Below, in pieces: positions 45,105 to 52,296 of a stretch of 64,000 nt of DNA (position 1 is the first letter of the stretch; every line of letters starts with the position of its first letter). The position numbers and the translations under genes are program-made. The stretch is from Rhodoferax sp. (GTDB lineage: Bacteria > Pseudomonadota > Gammaproteobacteria > Burkholderiales > Burkholderiaceae_C): NCBI RefSeq assembly GCF_018780565.1, contig NZ_JADMJN010000006.1, positions 44,030-108,029 of the forward strand. Direction: 5' to 3'. Below the pieces are notes generated by a model. The model made no database searches, was not told the origin of the DNA, and was given only the letters and a program-made list of their open reading frames with translations.

Positions 45105-45132
45105 ATTATAGCGTTTTTAACAGCGAATTCAA
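45105..45132 (-). promoter_or_regulatory. Sigma-70 promoter for rpsU
   Basis: On the minus strand TTGAAT (45132-45127) is separated by 16 nt from a perfect TATAAT (45110-45105). This predicts transcription starting near 45098, leaving a leader of about 120 nt before rpsU. The -35 box overlaps the last codons of the flavoprotein gene at 45129-46388. The leader contains a GC-rich CCCCGC-containing stretch that could fold, but I cannot assign a regulatory structure. Confidence 0.65.
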
Positions 45133-46388
45133 TCTCGGGCCGTCCCGGCTGTCAGCAGCCGTGCCGCAAGGCCCTGCGCACAGGCGAATCCGCTGGCCCA
45201 GGCCCACTGGAAGTTGTAGCCGCCAAGCCAGCCGGTGACATCCACCACCTCACCAATGAAGTACAGCCCGGGTTGGCGCGACTCCATGGTTTGGCCGGAA
45301 AGTACCCTGGTGTCCACGCCGCCGGCAGTGACCTCGGCCTTCTTGTAGCCTTCGGTGCCGGTGGGCCTGAGTTCCCAGCCGGTCAGGCGTTCGGCCAGCG
45401 CCGCCAGCGCCTTGTCAGACGCCTCGTTGACAGGGCGTTGCCAGTTGTGGCCCAGTTCGGCCCCCTGTGCCACCCAGGCGTCTGCCAGGCGGGCCGGGAC
45501 GAGCCCCGCCAATTCGTTGGCGATCAGTTTGCGTGAACTGGCCTTGGCCTGGCTCAAATGCTCGGCCACATGGCGGTCGGGTGCCAGGTTCAGGCGAATG
45601 GGGGTGTTGGCTTGCCAGTAGCTGGAGATCTGCAGAACTCCGGGGCCGCTCAAGCCGCGGTGGGTGAACAGCAGGTCTTCCAAAAAAGATACCCTGGATT
45701 TCTTGTCGCCCGTTTCAATGCGCACAGGCAAGGACAAGCCAGACAACTGTGCAAACGGTGCCCAGGCAGTGGGGTCAAAGGTCAGGGGTACCAGGGCAGG
45801 GCGCGTGGCGATCACGGGCAAATCAAACTGCCGGGCGATGCGGTAGCCAAAATCGCTGGCACCAATTTGGGGAATCGACAGGCCGCCGGTGGCCACCACG
45901 AGCGCCGCTGTATGGATGGGACCCCGATCACTTTCAATTTCATAGCTTGTCGGACTTGTCCCGTGCGGACTTGAGTCTGAAAATCGGATGGACTTGACAC
46001 TGCAGGGCTGCCAGCGGGTGACGCCGCCCGCATCGCATTCGGCCAGCAGCATCTGAATGATGTCTTCGGCAGAGCGGTCGCAAAACAGCTGCCCCTTGTG
46101 CTTTTCATGAAACGGTATCTGGTGTTTTTGCAGCAGGGCAACAAAGTCGCGTGGCGTGTAGCGCGACAGGGCCGAGCGGCAAAAGCGCGGGTTGTCGCTC
46201 AAGAAATTCGCAGGGCCGGTATCTGCATTGGTGAAATTGCAGCGGCCACCGCCGGAAATGCGGATCTTCTCGGCCACTTTTTCACTGTGATCTATGACCA
46301 GTACCTTGAGTCCCAGTTGCCCCGCCACACCGGCGCAAAACAAGCCGGCGGCACCGGCCCCCACGATCACAACGTCAAATGAATTCAT
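45129..46388 (-). CDS. NAD(P)/FAD-dependent oxidoreductase, HI0933/YhiN (BaiN-RdsA) family
   Basis: A 419-residue flavoprotein with the N-terminal VIVGAGAAGLFCAGVAGQLG dinucleotide motif, an ISGGGRCNFTN segment diagnostic of the YhiN family, and the C-terminal TAGGVDTRVLS and GYNFQWAWASG segments. Family members are little characterised; some reduce bile-acid or related enones. Residues about 135-153 (SSPHGTSPTSYEIES region) appear to be a family-atypical insertion, and the DNA there matches a dyad repeat found elsewhere in the window. The gene starts 17 bp after cobA and may be the last member of the nitrate-assimilation transcript. Confidence 0.87.
   Translation of the reverse strand: MNSFDVVIVGAGAAGLFCAGVAGQLGLKVLVIDHSEKVAEKIRISGGGRCNFTNADTGPANFLSDNPRFCRSALSRYTPRDFVALLQKHQIPFHEKHKGQLFCDRSAEDIIQMLLAECDAGGVTRWQPCSVKSIRFSDSSPHGTSPTSYEIESDRGPIHTAALVVATGGLSIPQIGASDFGYRIARQFDLPVIATRPALVPLTFDPTAWAPFAQLSGLSLPVRIETGDKKSRVSFLEDLLFTHRGLSGPGVLQISSYWQANTPIRLNLAPDRHVAEHLSQAKASSRKLIANELAGLVPARLADAWVAQGAELGHNWQRPVNEASDKALAALAERLTGWELRPTGTEGYKKAEVTAGGVDTRVLSGQTMESRQPGLYFIGEVVDVTGWLGGYNFQWAWASGFACAQGLAARLLTAGTARD
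45931..45984 (+). repeat. Degenerate copy of a dyad repeat inside the flavoprotein gene
   Basis: CTTTC-AATTT-CATAG (5-5-5 layout) is followed by a tail that aligns with the tail of the copy at 47730: both have TTGTC, then a GG-x-C-(x)-TTG stretch, a gap of fixed size, and GGxCTTxA. The stem is partly degenerate here. The copy lies in frame inside a coding sequence. Confidence 0.5.
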
Positions 46389-46405
46389 GGGTTGCGCGAA
46401 GGTGC

Positions 46406-47254
46406 TCAGCCGTGCCCGAGCATCTTGGCATGATGCGCAGGGTTGTCGTGTTCGTCGGCAGAGGATTGCGGCAACAAGGCCATTCCACGCAGCACGTCAC
46501 CCACCACGATGATGCACGGGCTGGCGAGCTTTGATGTTTCGATGGCTTCTTGCATTTGGCCCAGCGTCGTCACCACCTGTCGCTGTGTGCCAAGGCTGGC
46601 GTTCTGGATGACCGCCACGGGCGTGTGCGCGCCCAGCCCGGTCAGTAGCTCTTTCTGAATGTGCTGGGCGCCGCTCATGCCCATGTAAATCACCAGTGTG
46701 AGTTTGGCGCTGTGGGCGGTGGCTGCCAGTGCTTTCCAGTCGGTGCCCGCAGCACCGGGCTTGGCATGACCCGTCACGAACACCACGCCGTGGGCGTGTT
46801 CCCGGTGGGTGAGCGGTACGCCCAGGGCGGTGACTGCTGCCAGACCGGCGGTGATGCCGTTGACCACGCTCACCGTGATGCCGGCAGCCCGCAGGTGCTC
46901 CACCTCTTCGCCGCCGCGGCCAAAGATGAAGGGGTCGCCGCCCTTGAGGCGTACCACGGCTTCACCTTCCTGCACGGCCATGACCATGAGTTTTTCGATG
47001 AAGGCTTGGGGCGTGGATTTGCAGCCCCCCCGCTTGCCCACGTAGACGATGCGGGCCGTGGGGGCGGCATGGGCGACGATTTCGTCGCTGACCAGATCGT
47101 CTACCAGCAGCACGGTGGCGGCCTGGATGGCCTTGAGGGCCTTGAGTGTCAGCAGCTCAGGGTCGCCAGGGCCCGCGCCGACCAGCGTGCATGTGCCCGG
47201 GGCTGTGGTGCCGCCTTGACCGTTGTCGGCCTTGTTGGTGTGTTCAGTATTCAT
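46406..47254 (-). CDS. cobA: Uroporphyrinogen-III C-methyltransferase
   Basis: A 282-residue SAM-dependent methyltransferase with the signatures LVGAGPGDPELLTLKALKA, VYVGKRGG, a LKGGDPFIFGRGGEE loop and GLAAVTALGVPLTHR. It converts uroporphyrinogen III to precorrin-2, the step toward siroheme. NirB, encoded upstream on the same strand, needs siroheme, so its place here makes sense. No CysG-type dehydrogenase/ferrochelatase domain is attached. It overlaps the ybiB stop by 4 bp. Confidence 0.93.
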   Translation of the reverse strand: MNTEHTNKADNGQGGTTAPGTCTLVGAGPGDPELLTLKALKAIQAATVLLVDDLVSDEIVAHAAPTARIVYVGKRGGCKSTPQAFIEKLMVMAVQEGEAVVRLKGGDPFIFGRGGEEVEHLRAAGITVSVVNGITAGLAAVTALGVPLTHREHAHGVVFVTGHAKPGAAGTDWKALAATAHSAKLTLVIYMGMSGAQHIQKELLTGLGAHTPVAVIQNASLGTQRQVVTTLGQMQEAIETSKLASPCIIVVGDVLRGMALLPQSSADEHDNPAHHAKMLGHG

Positions 47255-48156
47255 AGGTACGCAACCATTCGCAAGATGTGTGCCACTTGTTGCGCAATGG
47301 GGGCAGGAACCGGGCTGTCGCCAGCCATCACGCCGCGAGTGTAGGCGGCCGTGCTGGCGGCATCGATTTCCTTCGGCAAATCGGGCAGGGTGAGCAGGGT
47401 GCCGCCCTGGGCCTCCTGCAATTGAATCGACTGCCCTTTGATGAAACCCTGCATTTTGGGTGTTCGCCGGGGGTCAGCCACGGCTTCGCCTTCGGTGCCG
47501 CGCAGCAACAAGGCATTGGCGCCCATCAGCGCCAAGGTGGCTGCCATCGACAGGGCGTACTCGGGGTGGGTGTAGCTGCTCACCACCAGGCTTTTGCCGG
47601 CGCAGGGGCTCATCAGTTTGACCAGGCTGTGCGCCGGATTGCGCAGATTGACCACGCGGCGTACATCCAGCAGGCGCTGCAGACCCGGCAGCAGCAGGGC
47701 GGTCGGTACAAACGCAACCTGGCCTGGTGCTATCGAATTGATAGTTGTCTGGGCATTGATATCGAGGGCTTCAAGCACTTTTGACGTGAAAACCCGAGTG
47801 GACTCGGTCGCCGTACCGTGGATCAGGACGGGCATGCCTTCGCGTGCCAGCAGCAAGGCCAGCAGCGGTGTCAAAAGTGGCAGCTTGCGCGCGCCGTTGT
47901 AGCTCGGGATCACGATGACCGGCTTGTCGCCCTGTGGGATCAGGTGCAGGCGCTGGTGCGTGGCGTCCAGAAAGCCGGCCATTTCCTGAGCGGTTTCGCC
48001 CTTGATGCGCATGGCCAGACAAAACGCGCCAATTTCCAGATCGGTGACAGCGCCGTCCAGTACCTGCCCGAACAGGTCGGTGGCCTGTTCACGCGTCAGC
48101 GCGCGTGCCCCGTCCTTGCCCCGTCCAATTTCCTTGATGTATTTGCCAATTCCCAT
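47251..48156 (-). CDS. ybiB: YbiB-family protein (anthranilate phosphoribosyltransferase-like fold)
   Basis: A 301-residue protein resembling E. coli YbiB, a member of the TrpD fold that binds nucleic acid and lacks transferase activity. Segments typical of the family are IGRGKDGARALTREQA near the start, VIPSYNGARKLP, LHGTATES-like loop (LIHGTATES), and NLRNPAHSLVKL. Residues about 124-142 are coded by DNA that looks like the dyad repeat at 47730-47785, so this surface segment may be repeat-derived. The gene lies between the sensor-like gene and cobA with 18-bp spacing and a 4-bp overlap, a nitrate-assimilation operon position whose meaning is unknown. Confidence 0.85.
   Translation of the reverse strand: MGIGKYIKEIGRGKDGARALTREQATDLFGQVLDGAVTDLEIGAFCLAMRIKGETAQEMAGFLDATHQRLHLIPQGDKPVIVIPSYNGARKLPLLTPLLALLLAREGMPVLIHGTATESTRVFTSKVLEALDINAQTTINSIAPGQVAFVPTALLLPGLQRLLDVRRVVNLRNPAHSLVKLMSPCAGKSLVVSSYTHPEYALSMAATLALMGANALLLRGTEGEAVADPRRTPKMQGFIKGQSIQLQEAQGGTLLTLPDLPKEIDAASTAAYTRGVMAGDSPVPAPIAQQVAHILRMVAYL
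47730..47785 (+). repeat. Dyad repeat copy inside ybiB
   Basis: A perfect CTATC-GAATT-GATAG dyad (47730-47744) is followed by a tail sharing TTGTC and GGGCATTG / GGGCTTCAAGC blocks with the copy at 45931. The same 5-5-5 stem-loop layout occurs at 52223-52237. This copy is inside the coding sequence and translated. Confidence 0.55.
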
Positions 48157-48174
48157 CCCATCATTGTCCCCGAC

Positions 48175-48963
48175 TTAGGCACGGTTGATGCGCGCGTACA
48201 GGTTGGTCACCTTGTCCATGACCTGCAAAAGGTTCTCGCTGGCGACGAAGACTTCGCTGGCACCCCTGTTGCCCGAATTGGCCCGTGCCTGAAGGGCAGC
48301 CTCAAAGAACACCCACTGGCCGTCTGCCAGGGCCAGCTCCTGCTTGATCTCCGGCGTGGCCTCGGGTGCATTGCGCAGTGTTTGCTGGGCGGCAATGAAT
48401 TCGGAGCGGGCGCGTCCCAATTCGGCTTCTGCGGTGGCTGTTTCGACCTTCCACGCCATCGCCAGATAGTATTTGGCCATGCGCTGGGACAGCATGCGCT
48501 GGCGTCCGGCCATGTTCACCAGTTTGCCCAGTGGCTTGCCCGAGAGTTGCTCCAACTGGGTCGTGCCCTGATGGGCCAGTGCCAGCACCTTGCCATCCTG
48601 CGCCAGCAAGCGTCCGGCACTGGCCACCGAAGGCACGGCAGTGACCAGCAGGGCTTTGTAGCCGGTCCACTCGGCTTCGAGTTGCAGATAGGTGTCGCGC
48701 ACGGTCCCTTGTGGCGCATAGGATTTGAGTTCGGCCAGTTGCCGGTCAAACAGGGCCATGGACTGGTCGAGTGCCTTGGTGGCACCCGGAATCTGGATCT
48801 GCTGCCCCAGGCAAAGGTAGGCTTTGGCCATGCGCTGTGACAGCATGCGCTGGCGGCCGGCTTTGTTGATGGCGTCGTTCAGGTCGCTGACCTGGGCTTG
48901 CGAAGGCAATATCAGCACCGAAGTGGTGGCCAGGGATATGAAAATTCTGCGGTTCAGGTTCAT
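48175..48963 (-). CDS. Periplasmic sensor-like protein with two PilJ-N (type IV pili MCP) motifs
   Basis: A 262-residue protein with a signal peptide (about 1-23, ending SQA) and no other membrane segment. It carries two near-identical copies of the motif AGRQRMLSQRMAK, at residues 35-47 and 152-164, about 117 residues apart. This motif marks the PilJ N-terminal domain and resembles the nitrate-binding P-box of NarX/NarQ. A free-standing duplicated periplasmic version beside nasA suggests a nitrate or nitrite binding or sensing role. No histidine kinase or signalling domain is attached. It starts 31 bp after the nasA stop, in the same operon. Confidence 0.82.
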   Translation of the reverse strand: MNLNRRIFISLATTSVLILPSQAQVSDLNDAINKAGRQRMLSQRMAKAYLCLGQQIQIPGATKALDQSMALFDRQLAELKSYAPQGTVRDTYLQLEAEWTGYKALLVTAVPSVASAGRLLAQDGKVLALAHQGTTQLEQLSGKPLGKLVNMAGRQRMLSQRMAKYYLAMAWKVETATAEAELGRARSEFIAAQQTLRNAPEATPEIKQELALADGQWVFFEAALQARANSGNRGASEVFVASENLLQVMDKVTNLYARINRA

Positions 48964-48994
48964 GGGTCGATGTAGTTCAGATCATTCGCTGGTG

Positions 48995-51826
48995 TCAGAC
49001 TTCTGCCGGTACGCTGGCGCGCACCCGGCGCTGCAACTCAGGCACACAGGAGCCGCAATTGGTGCCGCATTTCAGGGTGTCCTGCAGGGAGGTGAGACGC
49101 TCCTTGGCGGAGCCGCTGCATTGGCGCAGGTGCGTCTCAATCGCCATATCGGTCACATTGAAACAGGTGCAAACCGTCTTGCCGCGCGACACCACGGCAA
49201 CGGGGGGCTTGGCGCCTGGCACCAGCAGGGCGCGGCCGTAGGTGTGGGCTGGCAATTCATCTTGCAGCAGGGTCTTGATCCAGCTTTGGGCGCTGGTGTC
49301 GCCCGCCAGCATGAAGCCTTCCAGCATGGTGCCACCTGCGCGGTGCCCGAGTTTGACGGCGCGGCGCTGCCCCCGCTTTTTGTCGGCGTACCGCAGGATG
49401 TCGGTGCCAGCCAGCTGCAGGAGGTTTTCGATCGCCTGCAACTGCTCATCGGATGGTGCCTCGTGGCCGGCGGCGCGAAACAGGACACCACTGCGTTCGC
49501 CTTGCGCTGCATCGGCAGGCGCGTTGTTGGAAAACGGCACGCAGCTGGCAAAAGGGAAGTGAACCATCAGTGACTGCAGTGCGGTGCGGGTAGACAGAAC
49601 GTCCCCCTGAGGCAGCCAGGCCACCGCCAGCATGCTCCAGGGCAACTCGGCCTTCAGGATCTTGATGGCCGCGTGTTTGAACTCGGGCTGCTTCGAGTCG
49701 GGGCAGTAGGCCGGGGTGGTCAGTGCATTGACGCCGGCCAGGCGCAGCCCCGTGCTGGCTGCGCCACTGAGGAATTCTTCGCCCCAGTGCATGGCGATGA
49801 AGGCCTGGCTCAGGCCCAGGTCGGTGCTGCCTTGCACGGGCACCAGAATGGAGCCTCGCTTGCTGGTGACGTAGACCAGGTCGCCTTCGGACAACTGGCG
49901 TCGTGCCATGTCCTGCGGGTGCATCTGGATGGTGGGCTCGCTGACGTGGCCAAACAAGCGGCCCAGTGTGCCGGTGCGGCTCATGCCGTGCCACTGGTCG
50001 CGCAGGCGGCCGGTATTGAGTGAGAACGGGTAGCGGGCCTCGCGTGGCTCGGCAACGTCCCGGTAGGGCGTTGCAACGAACCTGGCTTTGCCGTCGGCGG
50101 TGGGGAAGATGCCGTTTTCGTACAAACGCGCCCTGCCGCGCGTCTCTCCCTCTGGTAGCGGCCATTGCCGGGGCGACTGCTCCAGCAGGGCGTAAGTCAG
50201 CCCGGTGATGTCGAGGTCTCGCCCTCGTGTGGATTCACGGTGCTCCAGCCAGATCGACTCGGGCGTGTGATAGGGGAAAAGCTGTGATCCGGTGCCCATC
50301 GCCTGCGCCAGACGTTGAGCGAAGTCGACGGCAATTTTCCAGTCGTGACGGGTTTCGCCGGGCGCGGGCACTGCGGCACGGACCCTGGAGATGCGCCGCT
50401 CGCTGTTGGTGACAGTGCCTTCCTTCTCGCCCCAGGTAGTGGCGGGCAGCAACAGGTCGGCGTAGCGGCAGGTGGCAGTGGTGGCAAACGCTTCCTGTAC
50501 CACCACAAATTCGGCGCGCTCCAGGGCGCGGCGCACGGTCGCCTGGTCGGGCATGCTTTGGGCGGGATTGGTACAGGCAATCCACAGCGCCTTGATGTCG
50601 CCGTCGGCGGCCGCCTGGAACATTTCAACGGCCGTCTTGCCAGGTTGGGCGGGTACGTCTGGCACACCCCACAGCGCCGCCACTTCGGCGCGGTGCGCGG
50701 GGTTGGCCAGATCACGGTGCGCGCTGAGCAGGTTGGCCAGGCCACCTACCTCGCGTCCGCCCATGGCATTGGGCTGGCCGGTCAGGGAAAACGGCCCGGC
50801 ACCGGGTTTGCCGATTTGCCCGGTGGCCAGGTGAAGGTTGATCAGGGCGGTGTTTTTCGCAGTGCCGCTGCTGGACTGGTTCAGACCCTGGCAATACAGG
50901 CTCAGCGTGGCTGAGGATGTGGCAAACAGTCGCGCGGCCTGGAGCAGGGCGTCTTTGCTGATGCCGCAGGTTTGCGCCACGACATCGGGCGTGCAGTCGC
51001 GCACCAGTGCTTTGAGCTTGTCAAAGCCGCTGGTGTGATGGGCAATGTAGGTGGCATCGGTCCACCCCTCCCACAGCATGATGTGCAGCATGCCGTTGAA
51101 CAGCATCACATCGGTGCCGGGCAGGATGGGCAGGTGCAGGTCGGCAATCTCGGCCGTGTCGGTGCGCCGGGGATCGCAGTAGATGATGTTCAGCGCGGGG
51201 TTGGCGCGCTTGGCGTCTTCGATGCGGCGAAACAGAATCGGGTGTGCATAGGCCGTGTTGGAGCCCACGATGAAGATCGTCTGGGCATGTTGTACATCGT
51301 CATAGCAGGCTGGAGGAGCGTCTGCGCCCAGTGTCTGTTTGTAGCCGGCCACGGCGCTGCTCATGCACAGACGCGAGTTGGTGTCGATGTTGTTGGTGCC
51401 GATCAGTCCCTTGGCGAGCTTGTTGAAGACGTAATAGTCTTCGGTGAGCAACTGGCCCGATACATAAAAGCCAACCGCATCCGGGCCATGGCGCTGGATG
51501 ATGTCAGCGAAGCGCTTGCTGGCCAGGTTCAGGGATGCATCCCAGGCCATGGCCTGGGGAGCCGCGCCGCGGGCCAGTCGCTGCATGGGCTGCAACAGCC
51601 GCGTCTGCAGCGTGACCTCTTTGCTTGCCGTGAGGTGCAGGGTCGAGCCCTTGGAGCACAGGCGTCCAAAATTGGCCGGGTGATCGGGGTCACCCCGCAC
51701 GCCGGTAATTTGCGCACCACTGGATTCGATGATGACCCCGCAGCCCACGCCGCAGTAGGGGCAGGTGGATCTGGTTTCCTGCAACGATGCACCAGCAGTC
51801 TGCGCATGGATGGGGATCACAGTCAT
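48995..51826 (-). CDS. nasA: Assimilatory nitrate reductase catalytic subunit
   Basis: A 943-residue molybdopterin oxidoreductase. The N-terminal 4Fe-4S cluster ligands are Cys22, Cys25, Cys29 and Cys57 (CPYCGVGC and LCSKG). The Mo-bis-MGD domains follow, and the C-terminal ~60 residues form a BFD-like 2Fe-2S domain with four Cys in CTCF and CGTNCGSC, as in the long NasA form. There is no Tat signal, so it is cytosolic. It reduces nitrate to nitrite for the neighbouring NirBD. Its start overlaps the nirD stop (ATGA). Mog, 8 kb away, supplies the cofactor pathway. Confidence 0.94.
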   Translation of the reverse strand: MTVIPIHAQTAGASLQETRSTCPYCGVGCGVIIESSGAQITGVRGDPDHPANFGRLCSKGSTLHLTASKEVTLQTRLLQPMQRLARGAAPQAMAWDASLNLASKRFADIIQRHGPDAVGFYVSGQLLTEDYYVFNKLAKGLIGTNNIDTNSRLCMSSAVAGYKQTLGADAPPACYDDVQHAQTIFIVGSNTAYAHPILFRRIEDAKRANPALNIIYCDPRRTDTAEIADLHLPILPGTDVMLFNGMLHIMLWEGWTDATYIAHHTSGFDKLKALVRDCTPDVVAQTCGISKDALLQAARLFATSSATLSLYCQGLNQSSSGTAKNTALINLHLATGQIGKPGAGPFSLTGQPNAMGGREVGGLANLLSAHRDLANPAHRAEVAALWGVPDVPAQPGKTAVEMFQAAADGDIKALWIACTNPAQSMPDQATVRRALERAEFVVVQEAFATTATCRYADLLLPATTWGEKEGTVTNSERRISRVRAAVPAPGETRHDWKIAVDFAQRLAQAMGTGSQLFPYHTPESIWLEHRESTRGRDLDITGLTYALLEQSPRQWPLPEGETRGRARLYENGIFPTADGKARFVATPYRDVAEPREARYPFSLNTGRLRDQWHGMSRTGTLGRLFGHVSEPTIQMHPQDMARRQLSEGDLVYVTSKRGSILVPVQGSTDLGLSQAFIAMHWGEEFLSGAASTGLRLAGVNALTTPAYCPDSKQPEFKHAAIKILKAELPWSMLAVAWLPQGDVLSTRTALQSLMVHFPFASCVPFSNNAPADAAQGERSGVLFRAAGHEAPSDEQLQAIENLLQLAGTDILRYADKKRGQRRAVKLGHRAGGTMLEGFMLAGDTSAQSWIKTLLQDELPAHTYGRALLVPGAKPPVAVVSRGKTVCTCFNVTDMAIETHLRQCSGSAKERLTSLQDTLKCGTNCGSCVPELQRRVRASVPAEV

Positions 51827-52209
51827 GGGCTGACGGCTTCCTTATGGGCCGGGCCCGCCACGGGGGGCGCCAGATCCAGCGCATGGGTAGCCAGCTCATG
51901 CCCATCCAGGTGCACGGCGCCGTTTTCCACCTTGACGCTGAACTTGGGCGTGCAACCTTCGTCAGGTGCCTTGGCGCAGCCGTCTGCCATGCCGATGGTC
52001 CAGTTGTGCAGCGGGCATGCCACGCTGGTGCCAAACACAATGCCCTGGCTCAAAGGCCCGCCCTTGTGGGGGCAGCGGTCCAGCAGGGCGAACACTTCGT
52101 CCTTGTCGTTGCGAAAAACGGCCACGTCCATGCCCGCCGGTCGCGCGACGCAGCGCGAGCCCAGGACGGGGATGTCGGACACCAGGCAGATCTTTTTCCA
52201 GTCACTCAT
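51823..52209 (-). CDS. nirD: Nitrite reductase small subunit NirD (Rieske-type)
   Basis: A 128-residue Rieske-fold protein. Unlike E. coli NirD, which lacks iron-sulfur ligands as far as I recall, this one keeps both ligand pairs, RCPHKGG and ACPLHNW, so it may hold a 2Fe-2S cluster. It partners NirB in NADH-dependent nitrite reduction to ammonium in the cytosol. The 87-bp gap to nirB contains a dyad repeat, and it overlaps nasA by 4 bp. Confidence 0.92.
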   Translation of the reverse strand: MSDWKKICLVSDIPVLGSRCVARPAGMDVAVFRNDKDEVFALLDRCPHKGGPLSQGIVFGTSVACPLHNWTIGMADGCAKAPDEGCTPKFSVKVENGAVHLDGHELATHALDLAPPVAGPAHKEAVSP

Positions 52210-52221
52210 ATCATTCCTTCA

Positions 52222-52276
52222 GCTATTTTTTTAATAGCGTCTTATGCTTATTTCAAAAAGGCCAGAGACCCAAAAT
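52222..52276 (+). repeat. Dyad repeat copy between nirB and nirD
   Basis: GCTATT-TTTTT-AATAGC forms a perfect 6-bp stem with a 5-nt loop, followed by a tail that aligns without gaps to the copy at 45931 (shared CTT, GAG and AAAAT positions). It fills most of the 87-bp nirB-nirD gap. It may fold in the mRNA and affect nirD expression, or be a neutral interspersed element of the REP kind. Confidence 0.6.
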
Positions 52277-52296
52277 GTTCAAAAACCTGAGTGTTC

